From Saprospiraceae bacterium (GTDB lineage: Bacteria > Bacteroidota > Bacteroidia > Chitinophagales > Saprospiraceae): DNA of 64,000 nt. A program made the position numbers and the translations under genes. The notes under the pieces are model-generated. The model saw nothing but the letters and a program-made list of their open reading frames with translations, did no database searches and was not told the origin of the DNA. Positions 9,344-18,270 of this stretch are shown piece by piece (position 1 is the stretch's first letter; every line of letters begins with the position of its first letter). The stretch is from NCBI GenBank assembly GCA_016719615.1, contig JADJYQ010000005.1, positions 340,001-404,000 on the forward strand, written 5' to 3'.

Positions 9344-12235
9344 TCACAATTTCATGAATATCAAATGATGTGCACCCAATGCGGACTGAAAGTATACAAA
9401 ATACAAACCAGCAGCTAAATCGCTGATATCAACATTAATTTCTTTGCGTTCTTCTTTCACGAGAACGTTTTTCAAAATAGTCCGTCCATGTATGTCTCTT
9501 ATGCTTGCAAGAAATTCACCGGTAACGGGATCCGGAAATAACAAATGAAGTTGGTTCGTAGCAGGATTTGGATAAGCGAGCAAATGCAGTCTGTCGTATT
9601 GAGTACCATGAGAAACAATCACGTTTATGCAAACAGAAGTATCTACACATGGAGGAGTATTTAAGATTACCGCATAGTTCCCATTTTTATCAGCTGTGTA
9701 GGTTTTTTGAGTCGCACCGGGAATAATCATAAAATGCTCATCGCAGTCGACCCATTGGTAAGTGGCTACACTGTCCAATGCGATTAAGGTATTTCCCAAT
9801 TTGGTGATATTGGTATCCAGAGAAATTATATTCAGATTGAGTTCGATGAGACTATCACAGCCCTGGCGGTTTCTCAATTTTATAAAATACTTACCTCCTT
9901 CCGTGTAAACTTTATCATTAAATCCAAATTTTCTGCAAGCGTTTATCTGAATAAGCGTATCGCTACTTTTGCGAATGTTCAGATTCAAAGTAACCACACT
10001 GTCACAACCATGAGCAACCTGAAAATGATTCACAATTGTTGAATTTTCGCGGTAAACGATGCCTTGCCAGTTAAAACTATCACAAACAGACAGGGTTTGC
10101 AAACTGTGAATGGTATCAACAACTGTTAGTTCGAGTAAGGTGATCAGGCTATCGCAATTTTTTTGATTGCGAAGGATGTGTGTATAATGTCCCTGAAGGG
10201 TCAACATGGTATCAAAGAAAGGATATTTACTGCCCTTGCAGATAGAAGCAGAGATACTTTCAGTTTTCGGAAGCTCTGTAGTGTGAAAAACATTGTCTGC
10301 ATAATCACATTCTAAAGATGAAAAATCTTTAGGATCAAATGCGCCAATGCTATCGCGTTTGGTATTGACCACCATGTACAAGTCCTGTATTTGTGAGACT
10401 TTAAACTTAAACTCCTGCTGCAGCAAGCGATCACCAGGATTTAATTGCGAAGGTGTATAAAAAATACCCAGCAAATTACCGCCAGTTGTAGGGTCACTAT
10501 TGTAAAATGAAACCGGCAATGCACTATCTGCTCTGGCAGACGCATTAGTGTGGTTAAAAACATTGAATGACACGGTGTATTCCTCCGCTATCTGATCGTA
10601 GTTAATGCAAGCAATCTCTCCCCACAAACTTGCAGCGCTTACTTTATACATGCCGTTGCTGTCGAGTAAAGATTCCTGCTGCAAAAAATTGTTGTACTTG
10701 CCATTTTTATAACTGACCTGATTTTTTGGCACCCTGGGCACGGTGAGATCGTCGTTGATGTATAGCGGATTGTAGGCGTATTGATTCCAAACAGCTCTTG
10801 CAGGGGCCCAACCCGCAAGGCTATCTGGAGAGCCGAAGGCGGTGAGGTAGCCTCGTGTAATATTCTGTGGCCAGGGTCCAATACCACCACAGACAGTGCA
10901 AATTTGAGCTTTTCCGGAATTATCGATATCTGCAATAATGGGGTATTCTCCATATGTCCCTGCTATACATCTTAAACTATCAATGATTTGTGGCGGATTC
11001 ACACTGCCATCTATGATCAGTAAATTAAAATGATCCCGATAAATAATTTCCTGGATACCATCACCATTTAAATCAAAGGTTGTAATGCCCATCGTAGCTA
11101 AAGTATCCATTACTTTAAAGGACCATCTGAGAATGAACTTATTGGTTCCGTCATATTCAAAATTGTGTAGTGAATTATATTTACTCACTAAAATATTTGG
11201 AATGCCATTACTATCAATATCAGAAATACTTGGACAACCATTGTGTTCGTCTTTACCGGGAATATAATTCTGCGCAATTAGATTTGGAGTGCCGTTAACC
11301 AGCGTATATGCATACACTTTGGAATTAATATCATTAGCAGCGTAGGAAACTATGACGTCTAATTGCCCATCACCATTAATATCGGCTACAGCTGTAGTTC
11401 CATCAAGAAATCTATTTTCTACTTTTATATTGATAGGTATCATTTGGTTCCCTGTTTTTCCATTTGGATTCAATATGATTACTTTGTAGATAGTATAACC
11501 TGCAGCCAATTCCAGGTCATTTAGGTCACTATCGAGTTGTGCAGCTACAGATATTGATATTGGATTTATATAATTTTTACTAAATGTAGCTCCCATGCCA
11601 TTCATGCCACCTTCTACCAGTAATTTGCCGGTTTGACCATTAAAGATCCGGTTATTGCAATAGACCTCCATCATGCCATCTTGATTAAAATCTGCAACTC
11701 CAAAACATGAAGTAACTGGTAGATTATTATTGTATAAATATTCATCTGAAACCCATTTCAGTTTCCCTAAATAGTCATAGCACATTAAATGATATCTATA
11801 TTGAAAAGTTCCATAAGTTGTAGAAACAACTATGTCATTTGTACCGTCATTGTCTACATCTGCAATCACAGGTGTAAGTTCAGGAGCAAAGCCCCCACAA
11901 TCAAATTTCATTTTCAAAGTACCATCTCTTCCGTCATAGATATGCACTCTTGGTGTATCAAGAGTAGAACCATCTTGTGAATTAAATCCCCTTAACAATA
12001 TTTCAGGAATACAATCCCTATTTAGTTTCGCAACTAGTGGGGTTTGGCCAGTGTAAGCTATTTCCTTAGTTTCCCATTTTTTTTCAAGGACTATCTGGGG
12101 TTTAATATATTGTTTTAGAACATAACATTTAGTTGAATCTTCTTTAAGAGTATTACAATGATCATTTTGACCTAAGATAAAAAGAGGAATGCAAATCAAT
12201 AAAATGGTATATGAAGTAATTTTATGTGCTTTCAT
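9344..12235 (-). CDS. Secreted FG-GAP/VCBS repeat protein with GCDS repeats and a T9SS type A sorting domain
   Basis: 963 residues from the ATG at 12235 (signal peptide MKAHKITSYTILLICIPLFILGQ). The open frame continues to 12274, but that part overlaps a terminator hairpin. Residues about 45-460 hold repeated calcium-binding-like FG-GAP/VCBS motifs (DVDNDGTNDI, DFNQDGMMEV, DINGDGQLDV, DLNGDGIQEI), typical of beta-propellers. A CARDB-like segment follows, then three repeats of about 45 residues with GCDS or NCDS cores, related to those in the giant gene at 3462-6821. The last 75 residues (YPNPATNQLHLLFPDP ... ISDLAAGLYFVYF ... HLIFMKL) are a type A sorting domain. Probably an exported surface protein; no enzymatic motif was seen. 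Confidence 0.88.
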   Translation of the reverse strand: MKAHKITSYTILLICIPLFILGQNDHCNTLKEDSTKCYVLKQYIKPQIVLEKKWETKEIAYTGQTPLVAKLNRDCIPEILLRGFNSQDGSTLDTPRVHIYDGRDGTLKMKFDCGGFAPELTPVIADVDNDGTNDIVVSTTYGTFQYRYHLMCYDYLGKLKWVSDEYLYNNNLPVTSCFGVADFNQDGMMEVYCNNRIFNGQTGKLLVEGGMNGMGATFSKNYINPISISVAAQLDSDLNDLELAAGYTIYKVIILNPNGKTGNQMIPINIKVENRFLDGTTAVADINGDGQLDVIVSYAANDINSKVYAYTLVNGTPNLIAQNYIPGKDEHNGCPSISDIDSNGIPNILVSKYNSLHNFEYDGTNKFILRWSFKVMDTLATMGITTFDLNGDGIQEIIYRDHFNLLIIDGSVNPPQIIDSLRCIAGTYGEYPIIADIDNSGKAQICTVCGGIGPWPQNITRGYLTAFGSPDSLAGWAPARAVWNQYAYNPLYINDDLTVPRVPKNQVSYKNGKYNNFLQQESLLDSNGMYKVSAASLWGEIACINYDQIAEEYTVSFNVFNHTNASARADSALPVSFYNSDPTTGGNLLGIFYTPSQLNPGDRLLQQEFKFKVSQIQDLYMVVNTKRDSIGAFDPKDFSSLECDYADNVFHTTELPKTESISASICKGSKYPFFDTMLTLQGHYTHILRNQKNCDSLITLLELTVVDTIHSLQTLSVCDSFNWQGIVYRENSTIVNHFQVAHGCDSVVTLNLNIRKSSDTLIQINACRKFGFNDKVYTEGGKYFIKLRNRQGCDSLIELNLNIISLDTNITKLGNTLIALDSVATYQWVDCDEHFMIIPGATQKTYTADKNGNYAVILNTPPCVDTSVCINVIVSHGTQYDRLHLLAYPNPATNQLHLLFPDPVTGEFLASIRDIHGRTILKNVLVKEERKEINVDISDLAAGLYFVYFQSALGAHHLIFMKL

Positions 12236-12262
12236 GATTAGGATGAATATGTAATGAGAAAA

Positions 12263-12291
12263 GGATGAATGCATTTAAAGCATTCATCCTA
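12263..12291 (-). terminator. Intrinsic terminator after the 12305 gene
   Basis: A perfect 11-bp stem (AGGATGAATGC / GCATTCATCCT) with a 7-base loop. In the minus direction it is followed by TTTTC, as expected for ending transcription of the gene at 12305-13669. It lies just upstream of the ATG chosen for the next gene (12235). Confidence 0.75.
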
Positions 12292-12304
12292 TTAAAAAAA
12301 AGAT

Positions 12305-13669
12305 TTACATCTTAATAAACTTTAAACTGGAACTTGTACCGTTCGAATTATAATATCTTAACAGATACAAGCCTTTGGGCAATGATATTTTTAACTGATG
12401 TTCAGGTCCAATAAATTTTCCAGCATATATGCTAATTCCGGAATGACTGATAATTTCAAAATCTGTTTTTTCCAGACTTGATCGAATTAACCATTCATCA
12501 GAAATGACAGGATTTGGTATGATTTTAAGTTCTTTGCCATTATTCAGGATCGAGCTTTCAATTGCACCGCCAAAATCTTCCCGTGTAATACAGTCTTCTG
12601 GTTTGCGAACTTTAAATATTTTGTAACATCCTGTATTCGGACAAACGCAGGTATAGGGAATGACCTCTCCACAGGAATAGATCACAAAATACCTTTCAGC
12701 ATCATAAAATGGGCCCAACGGATTACTGAACGAACCTTCGACCAGGTTTAAATTACCTGGCGTAAAACTTCGATAGCAAGGATAAGGAGCGTCACTTACA
12801 TTAAATTCAACTGTATAAGAATAATTACCATTGCCATTATCGATACAATTGACACCAACAAAATAAGCTTCCAGATCGCAGATTTCGTAATTACCATTGT
12901 TGCAAGGTTTTGGTGGACAGATGTCCAAAATTGCAGAGCAAGTAGGTTGTATATCTTGACAGTTTACCTTATAATTAATTGTTGGATTTAAACACTCTTG
13001 GTTACTCATCTGATTGCCATCGATGGTATAAGTAATGTTAAATTCCCTTTGGCTACCTTCTAATTCGTAACAATCGCCAACAGGAGGAACAGGCCCTGGA
13101 ATAAAGATATCATAAGACCATGTTCCCGTTGCCGGATTACATTGAATATTGCTGATCTTAACTTTCGAAAGCTCTGAGCAACCTGAACAATAATCAGGGG
13201 GGATGATCTGGAAGGTATCGGAGCAACCACCATAAAATAGAGTCAACACCCAGCTGCCTTCCTGAATTAAGAAAGGTCCAAGATTATAAGAGCCATTTCC
13301 ATATCCATCGGTTTTTAAAAAGTAGCGTCCGGATTCATCTGGGTAAGGATCATCCACCAGTCGTTCCAATCTCCAGTGCCTGTTGTCTGCATTTGAAATG
13401 GTAAAACTCACGTAATAATAATCATCTGAAAAAACATTGTTGTTGGGATCATTGCGATTGCATTGGCCAATGACAATATCTACATCTGGAAGTACAAAAT
13501 CCGAATAGCACAGCTCAACGGCATTAGTAGGTACATCCGGAAGAAAATCGCCGGCCGCATTTTTAAATTTCAGGTAAGCGATGACATCGCGACAAGTTGG
13601 GTTTGGACTTTGAAAATCAGTTTTAACAACTCTGAATGAAAATGTTTTGGTAGTTGCGTCTATACTCAT
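12305..13669 (-). CDS. C-terminal part of a split T9SS cargo protein
   Basis: 454 residues if started at the internal ATG, but there is no signal peptide. The frame is the same as that of the ORF at 13718-14632: only a TGA (13718-13720) and 16 codons separate them, and the codons between read sensibly (YTILDSISVPGFNIYG). The end is a T9SS type A sorting domain (IIPNPVISDEWLIRSSLEK ... LPKGLYLLRYYN ... LKFIKM). The body is cysteine-rich with no family I recognise; it repeats a CSGC/CPPKPCNNG style seen in Saprospiria surface proteins. It is best read as the second half of one gene of about 775 codons, cut by a nonsense change (TGG to TGA) or a sequencing error. It is followed by a strong terminator. 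Confidence 0.75.
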   Translation of the reverse strand: MSIDATTKTFSFRVVKTDFQSPNPTCRDVIAYLKFKNAAGDFLPDVPTNAVELCYSDFVLPDVDIVIGQCNRNDPNNNVFSDDYYYVSFTISNADNRHWRLERLVDDPYPDESGRYFLKTDGYGNGSYNLGPFLIQEGSWVLTLFYGGCSDTFQIIPPDYCSGCSELSKVKISNIQCNPATGTWSYDIFIPGPVPPVGDCYELEGSQREFNITYTIDGNQMSNQECLNPTINYKVNCQDIQPTCSAILDICPPKPCNNGNYEICDLEAYFVGVNCIDNGNGNYSYTVEFNVSDAPYPCYRSFTPGNLNLVEGSFSNPLGPFYDAERYFVIYSCGEVIPYTCVCPNTGCYKIFKVRKPEDCITREDFGGAIESSILNNGKELKIIPNPVISDEWLIRSSLEKTDFEIISHSGISIYAGKFIGPEHQLKISLPKGLYLLRYYNSNGTSSSLKFIKM

Positions 13670-13717
13670 TCCGTAAATATTAAAGCCTGGTACAGAAATA
13701 CTATCGAGTATAGTATA

Positions 13718-14632
13718 TCAATCGATTGTAGGTGGGGTGTACCTTCCTTTTAAGGTAATGGAATCACCATCACAAGATACAATGATATAAGGTTTTTTGT
13801 CGAGTGTACCCGAACCATAACTGCTGTTGTCACATTCTTCGCAGATACCGTCGATGTAGACATAGCCAAAATGACCACCTCTTGCACAATCAGCAGCTGT
13901 AATTTCGAGAGTAGCTATTTCACCTATTTTGTCATTGGGGATGAGGATACGATGACAGGCCCAATCGGTGTATTTTACAAAATCATTTTCTTGATAACAC
14001 AAAGAATCATTTGGATTACAACCCGAAATTAGATCTCTTGGCAGTTCTTTAGCTGGAAAACTGATTCCATCAAAGCATAAATCGGCGCTTATACCAAGAT
14101 CACAGCGAATGCTAAAAAATGGTTGACGATCAACATGTTCATCAGGATTTTCTAATACTGCGGAATACCACACTGTGAAATTTCGATTTTCTTCAGTAAC
14201 TAGAAATCTTTTTTTTATCCTATTGATATCTGCATAGTGTACACAATTATTCAAGTGGCTACAGTAACTATTTAGAAGTAATGATTTGGATCCAAATACA
14301 GTTTGATTAACGCTGACTACCGGATCAATTCCGTTGGACATAATGGCAAATTTATGTGTTGCAGGCATATTTGTTAATGTAAATGTTACTGGCAAATCAA
14401 GTTTGGTAGGAGTACATGTACCACTGCCAAAACCAAAAAGAAATTCTGAAAGATATCCATTATAATAACTAAACCCATCCTCAAACCCACCATTATCACA
14501 GATCAAAGTATCTTGGCTTTTCGATATTCCAGGCAACAGAATCATAAGCAGGAATAAAGCTAGTTTAACAATATCTACGAAGTGATTCGTAGAATGGGGG
14601 GGGGGTAGAATTGAATCTACCAATGCACTCAA
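13718..14632 (-). CDS. N-terminal part of the split T9SS cargo protein
   Basis: 304 residues. A hydrophobic signal segment (about 21-36, KLALFLLMILLPGISKSQ) is followed by a domain beginning ICDNGGFEDGFSYY, a form common in secreted Bacteroidota proteins with a galactose-binding-like fold. It ends PPTID-stop, and the same frame continues into the next ORF. This half has the export signal but no sorting signal; the other half has the reverse, which is strong evidence for one interrupted gene. The first codons run through a ten-base C tract (14596-14605), so the N-terminal frame is sensitive to slippage. No catalytic motif was seen. Confidence 0.75.
   Translation of the reverse strand: MSALVDSILPPPHSTNHFVDIVKLALFLLMILLPGISKSQDTLICDNGGFEDGFSYYNGYLSEFLFGFGSGTCTPTKLDLPVTFTLTNMPATHKFAIMSNGIDPVVSVNQTVFGSKSLLLNSYCSHLNNCVHYADINRIKKRFLVTEENRNFTVWYSAVLENPDEHVDRQPFFSIRCDLGISADLCFDGISFPAKELPRDLISGCNPNDSLCYQENDFVKYTDWACHRILIPNDKIGEIATLEITAADCARGGHFGYVYIDGICEECDNSSYGSGTLDKKPYIIVSCDGDSITLKGRYTPPTID
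14596..14605. repeat. Ten-base poly-G/C tract in the N-terminus of the 13718 gene
   Basis: A run of ten G (C on the coding strand) encodes three prolines 10 codons after the ATG and before the hydrophobic signal segment. A length change would shift the frame ahead of the signal peptide. Confidence 0.8.
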
Positions 14633-14726
14633 ACTTTCTCATGGTAGAGGTTTTTAAGGTTAAACAATTTACGAAGTTACTCAATCCCATGATTAAAGTC
14701 AATTTTTTAACTAAATAAAAATGAAA

Positions 14727-14755
14727 AAAGGGCATAGATCCGATCCATGCCCTTT
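14727..14755 (-). terminator. Terminator downstream of the TPR lipoprotein gene
   Basis: The arms AAAGGGCAT and ATGCCCTTT enclose a short partly paired centre. In the minus direction the stem is followed by a T tract, placing it about 95 bases after the stop of the 14849-16084 gene. Confidence 0.65.
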
Positions 14756-14848
14756 AAAATATTTAATATTTAAATGTCGATTGTCAGCATTGCGTCTGAA
14801 ATAAATGATAGCCCTGCAAAATGAAAACCATTTTCTGTGAACCCTTTA

Positions 14849-16084
14849 TTAAAGTCTCAATTCATTTTGAATCGACTTCAATTCCTGATGTTCAAAATTT
14901 GTGGCGCTTGCAACGATAGCATGCTTTTTAGAGTTTTCAATTTTTGATTGCTTTAAATATATTTTCGATAGCAAAAGATTGACCATAATATTTTGAGGTC
15001 TGACTTGATATTCTTTTAATGCCAATTCAAGTGCCTTCTGTGGCTCATTGCCTAAGTCTAAATATAATTGAGCCAGTTCTAAATTCATATTATGTCCCTT
15101 ATCACTGTCTTCTTTCATCATTTCATAAATGCTTTGTAATGCATTATTGAACTCAATATCCCGATGCTGAGATTTGTAAATCTCCGCAAGTTGAATTTGA
15201 AATGAAACTTCAGGAATGATGGAGATTGCCTGTTTTAACAAAGCTTCTGCTTCCTCTTGATTTCCTTTTTGAATTTCTAACATAGCTTTAATTTCAAGGG
15301 CAAATGGATATAGAGGTCTCTCACTTAAAATGCGATCCACAACATTTTGTGATTCCTGAAACGCTTGATTATCATATAACAGATGTGCTAAAGTCACCAT
15401 CGCCCAGGCTCTGTCTTCTGTTCCGGGATAGGATGATTGAATGGCAAGTTTCATGGCATCAATGGCCTCCGGAGTCATACCGTGCAATTCCCTTAAATAG
15501 GAAATTCTCGAATAAGACCTGATGTCAGGTCGGATGGATACCATTTTATCGGCATATGTTATAGCTTCTGTATAATTTCCCAACTCCACATTCGCATCTG
15601 TGAGGATGCCATAAATGTTGGCGTTATGTGCATTGAGCGCCAATGCTTTCTTACCAATTTGTAATGCATCTTCAAAGTGATGTAAAGAAAGAAAAACACT
15701 GGCCTTTCCACTTAAAGACCTGAACGTTTCATCCGTTTCTTTTCCATTCAAAATGGCGAGTGCGCTATCGTATTGTGCCAGTGCCAATGGGTAATAATAT
15801 GGATGTTCGCCAGTTATTTTAGCTTCATTGCAAAACAATTCAGCTAGTTTGATTCTGGCTTGTACTTCATCCTGTTGATGGATGATTTGATCACGGTATG
15901 AGCCGTATTCACTTTGTATGTTTTCCCATTCTTTTCCGTATTGAAGTGCTTCATGGCGGTCTATAAGTTTGGGAAAATCTGTATAAGCTGTTGTCCAATC
16001 TTGAGCATTAGATGGATTGGTATCCAGGTTCTGATTGCAGGAGCATAAAATGGAGAGTAATCCAATGAAAATTAAATGTTTCAT
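14849..16084 (-). CDS. TPR-repeat lipoprotein
   Basis: 411 residues. The N-terminus MKHLIFIGLLSILCSC is a signal peptide II with a lipobox (LCSC; the cysteine is modified). The rest is helical with several TPR units (ALALNAHNANIYGILTDANVELGNYTEAITYADKMV and similar pieces) spread over about residues 85-400. TPR lipoproteins act as protein-binding scaffolds; the partner is unknown. It lies downstream of the DUF4331 gene on the same strand, and a terminator-like hairpin lies between them, so its expression may be partly uncoupled. The TonB receptor, DUF4331 and TPR order suggests one functional locus, which is inference. Confidence 0.85.
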   Translation of the reverse strand: MKHLIFIGLLSILCSCNQNLDTNPSNAQDWTTAYTDFPKLIDRHEALQYGKEWENIQSEYGSYRDQIIHQQDEVQARIKLAELFCNEAKITGEHPYYYPLALAQYDSALAILNGKETDETFRSLSGKASVFLSLHHFEDALQIGKKALALNAHNANIYGILTDANVELGNYTEAITYADKMVSIRPDIRSYSRISYLRELHGMTPEAIDAMKLAIQSSYPGTEDRAWAMVTLAHLLYDNQAFQESQNVVDRILSERPLYPFALEIKAMLEIQKGNQEEAEALLKQAISIIPEVSFQIQLAEIYKSQHRDIEFNNALQSIYEMMKEDSDKGHNMNLELAQLYLDLGNEPQKALELALKEYQVRPQNIMVNLLLSKIYLKQSKIENSKKHAIVASATNFEHQELKSIQNELRL

Positions 16085-16123
16085 TTTTGTTTAAATTGAA
16101 TGCTTGTAATGTTTTAAAAAAAA

Positions 16124-16160
16124 ATGCAAGGACTTTGCATGCTGTGCAAAGTTCTTGCAT
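16124..16160 (-). terminator. Intrinsic terminator after the DUF4331 gene
   Basis: Long near-perfect stem with arms at 16124-16139 (starting ATGCAAGGACTTTGCA) and 16145-16160 (ending GTTCTTGCAT), followed in the minus direction by nine T residues. Confidence 0.8.
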
Positions 16161-16169
16161 ACAAAATCG

Positions 16170-17348
16170 TTAATTTATTTTTGTAATTTTAATACTTTGG
16201 AGGTAACCTCTGTTTTTTGAAGTTAAACTAATGATGTATTCTCCATTGGTCAAATCTGAAAGATTCAATGGTAAATTATGTTCTCCTGCTTCTAATTCGC
16301 GGTCAAATAAAATGCGAACAGGTGCACCTTGAACTGTGAGTATATTTGCAACGAGCTGCTCTTTGGTTTGCAATTGGAGTTTCAAATTTGTAGTTTCTTT
16401 AAATGGATTTGGATAATTCATTGCAGCAATGCCTTTCGTACCTAATCCAATAATTCCATTATTCCCTGGATCCTTCAAACCTGTAATAATTTTTCCACCA
16501 CAGGCTCCATCACCTGACCAGGGTTCTGCCAGATAAGGAAATGTAGATGAAAAAGCAGCATCATTCTTTTCTACACCAGTCGTGTAGCCTAAAACTCCCA
16601 GAAGTTGGCTGGTCACAGGCGAATTACCCGGTACGTAATCATCATACCAAAGTCCAATGGCGGCTAATGCTACTCCGGAAACGGCTTGTAATTCAATTCT
16701 GGTCACATCATCTTCCAATCTGCGGCCATTAGGAAATCCATCCATATTCGGTATCGCCTGGATATCAGTGTTGGTATTAAATCTTGGATCCAACAATCCC
16801 AAAACGGCGGCCTGAATGATACCTAATGTACTAAAATCAGGATCGTTACGCGGTGTTACCGGAGTTGCCATATTTAAGCGAAGCATATCTCCGCCATTCG
16901 GAAGAAAATTGTGGATAAATGGTTTACCAACTGCAAGTGGATTTCCATTTTTTCCGGTGGCTAACTGGTAAGGTGGAAAATTTGGAACACCTGTATGGAA
17001 AATCGGCCACAAATCAACCGACCGTGCTGCATTTGGTTTTGGTAAAAGTAAAGTTCCGAATATGGCATCATCTAAAGCTGTACCGCTTACTGCAGCGCTT
17101 CCTTTCAAACCATATAATCCATTTTTTCCATATCCGAAATCGGCTAGTCCAAGAGAATTTGTCTGAATTCTTAATTTTGAAAATGCTGGAACCGCAGAAC
17201 CAAAAAGGCGATCATCCATATATAATGCCAGTTCAGGATTGTAAAAGAATTCATCCAAAATAGTATCTGAAATTTCCGCATAAGGGCTCAATCCATTCCA
17301 ATAATCTTTGTAACCTATGGGAATTACCGCTTCATTTGTCAATGGCAT
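16170..17348 (-). CDS. DUF4331 protein, C-terminal fragment with a T9SS tail
   Basis: 392 residues as called. The frame is open further upstream to about 17478 and encodes VIGVWASASRPAIRTL and GDWVQVSRLGMPLTNE, which continues the DUF4331 domain without a gap. The final 80 residues (MNYPNPFKETTNLKL ... LTNGEYIISLTSK ... IKITKIN) are a type A sorting domain, so the product is exported across the outer membrane. The N-terminal half lies in another frame at 17462-18232; the break is at a five-base G run (17474-17478), where one more base would restore a single gene. DUF4331 proteins have no established biochemical role. A terminator follows. Confidence 0.85.
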   Translation of the reverse strand: MPLTNEAVIPIGYKDYWNGLSPYAEISDTILDEFFYNPELALYMDDRLFGSAVPAFSKLRIQTNSLGLADFGYGKNGLYGLKGSAAVSGTALDDAIFGTLLLPKPNAARSVDLWPIFHTGVPNFPPYQLATGKNGNPLAVGKPFIHNFLPNGGDMLRLNMATPVTPRNDPDFSTLGIIQAAVLGLLDPRFNTNTDIQAIPNMDGFPNGRRLEDDVTRIELQAVSGVALAAIGLWYDDYVPGNSPVTSQLLGVLGYTTGVEKNDAAFSSTFPYLAEPWSGDGACGGKIITGLKDPGNNGIIGLGTKGIAAMNYPNPFKETTNLKLQLQTKEQLVANILTVQGAPVRILFDRELEAGEHNLPLNLSDLTNGEYIISLTSKNRGYLQSIKITKIN

Positions 17349-17461
17349 TCCTAATCTTGAAACCTGTACCCAATCTCCGGAATGAATTTCTTTACCTGCA
17401 CTTAATGTACGTATCGCCGGTCTGCTTGCTGATGCCCATACACCTATGACATAATCAGGAT

Positions 17462-18232
17462 CTAAAATAGTTCGGGGGCGCTAGGTGCTCCTGTTTTTAA
17501 TAGCATATTTATGGGTACCTGAATGCAAATTGCACTTACATTCAAACATGCAATCCCATCTCTTGCTTTTTCACCTTGTCTTGGTAAGTTGCCTAAATCA
17601 AATACACCGCCCAAATCCACAAAGAAAGGATCATCTGTCGGGCCACAAAATATTTTTTCTCCACCACCAGTATTCGTGATGGCATTTCTAAATAAATTGG
17701 AGTATGGAGAATTTAAACCAGCAGAACTGGTAATCGAACGAAGTCCGATATAGTTGGGTGGAACATAACCATCTGTTATAATTGTCATGAAACTCACACC
17801 ACCATCTGTACTTTTTTCAAGTTGATAACTTGCTTTTTGATTTTGTTTGCCTAATCTGATGTTGAAAAATGTAGTTGGATCTTCATTTCTTAATTTAAAT
17901 GTAAACCTGTAAATAATTTCATCTCCAGGTTTGGTAGCGTCATTGTCAATGTGAATTTCATACCTGACGTTTTCGCCAAATGTATAATAGTTGGGTCCGC
18001 CATGTGGAAATTGTAATGGCACATACGTTGCAATGATCGTAATAAAGTCAGGATTGTCAGGACTTCTGAATGCATACAAATCAACATTGTCTGCTAAAGG
18101 ATCATAGGCGATGAGTGGTGCCTCTCTGTGGCTGGATGCAAATATGTTGCTCCATTGGAATAAAAAAAGCAGAAATAACAAACAAAAATTTTGCTTGATT
18201 TTAAGTTTGTAAAATTGTTTTAAAATTTTCAT
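17462..18232 (-). CDS. DUF4331 protein, N-terminal fragment
   Basis: 256 residues from the ATG at 18232; the longer frame to 18274 begins with a TTG inside the previous gene and is unlikely. The signal peptide (KQNFCLLFLLFLFQWSNIFA) is followed at once by the family hallmark SSHREAPLIAYDPLADNVDLY, then NPDFITIIATYVPLQ and a beta-rich domain (YEIHIDNDATKPGDEIIYRF, FVDLGGVFDLGNLP). The last residues before the stop (KTGAPSAPELF) depart from the family at a C5 tract. Adding one C gives SAPRTILDPDYVIGVWAS, joining the downstream frame exactly. It starts 38 bases after the TonB receptor stop, so the two are co-transcribed. Confidence 0.87.
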   Translation of the reverse strand: MKILKQFYKLKIKQNFCLLFLLFLFQWSNIFASSHREAPLIAYDPLADNVDLYAFRSPDNPDFITIIATYVPLQFPHGGPNYYTFGENVRYEIHIDNDATKPGDEIIYRFTFKLRNEDPTTFFNIRLGKQNQKASYQLEKSTDGGVSFMTIITDGYVPPNYIGLRSITSSAGLNSPYSNLFRNAITNTGGGEKIFCGPTDDPFFVDLGGVFDLGNLPRQGEKARDGIACLNVSAICIQVPINMLLKTGAPSAPELF

Positions 18233-18270
18233 ACGAATTTTTTTAGTTGAAATAATAATTTTAAATAAAA

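Noticed and set aside
13718..13720. TGA recoded as tryptophan
   Set aside because: Other genes in the window end normally at TGA (for example at 27238-27240 and 44601-44603), so a genome-wide code change is not supported.
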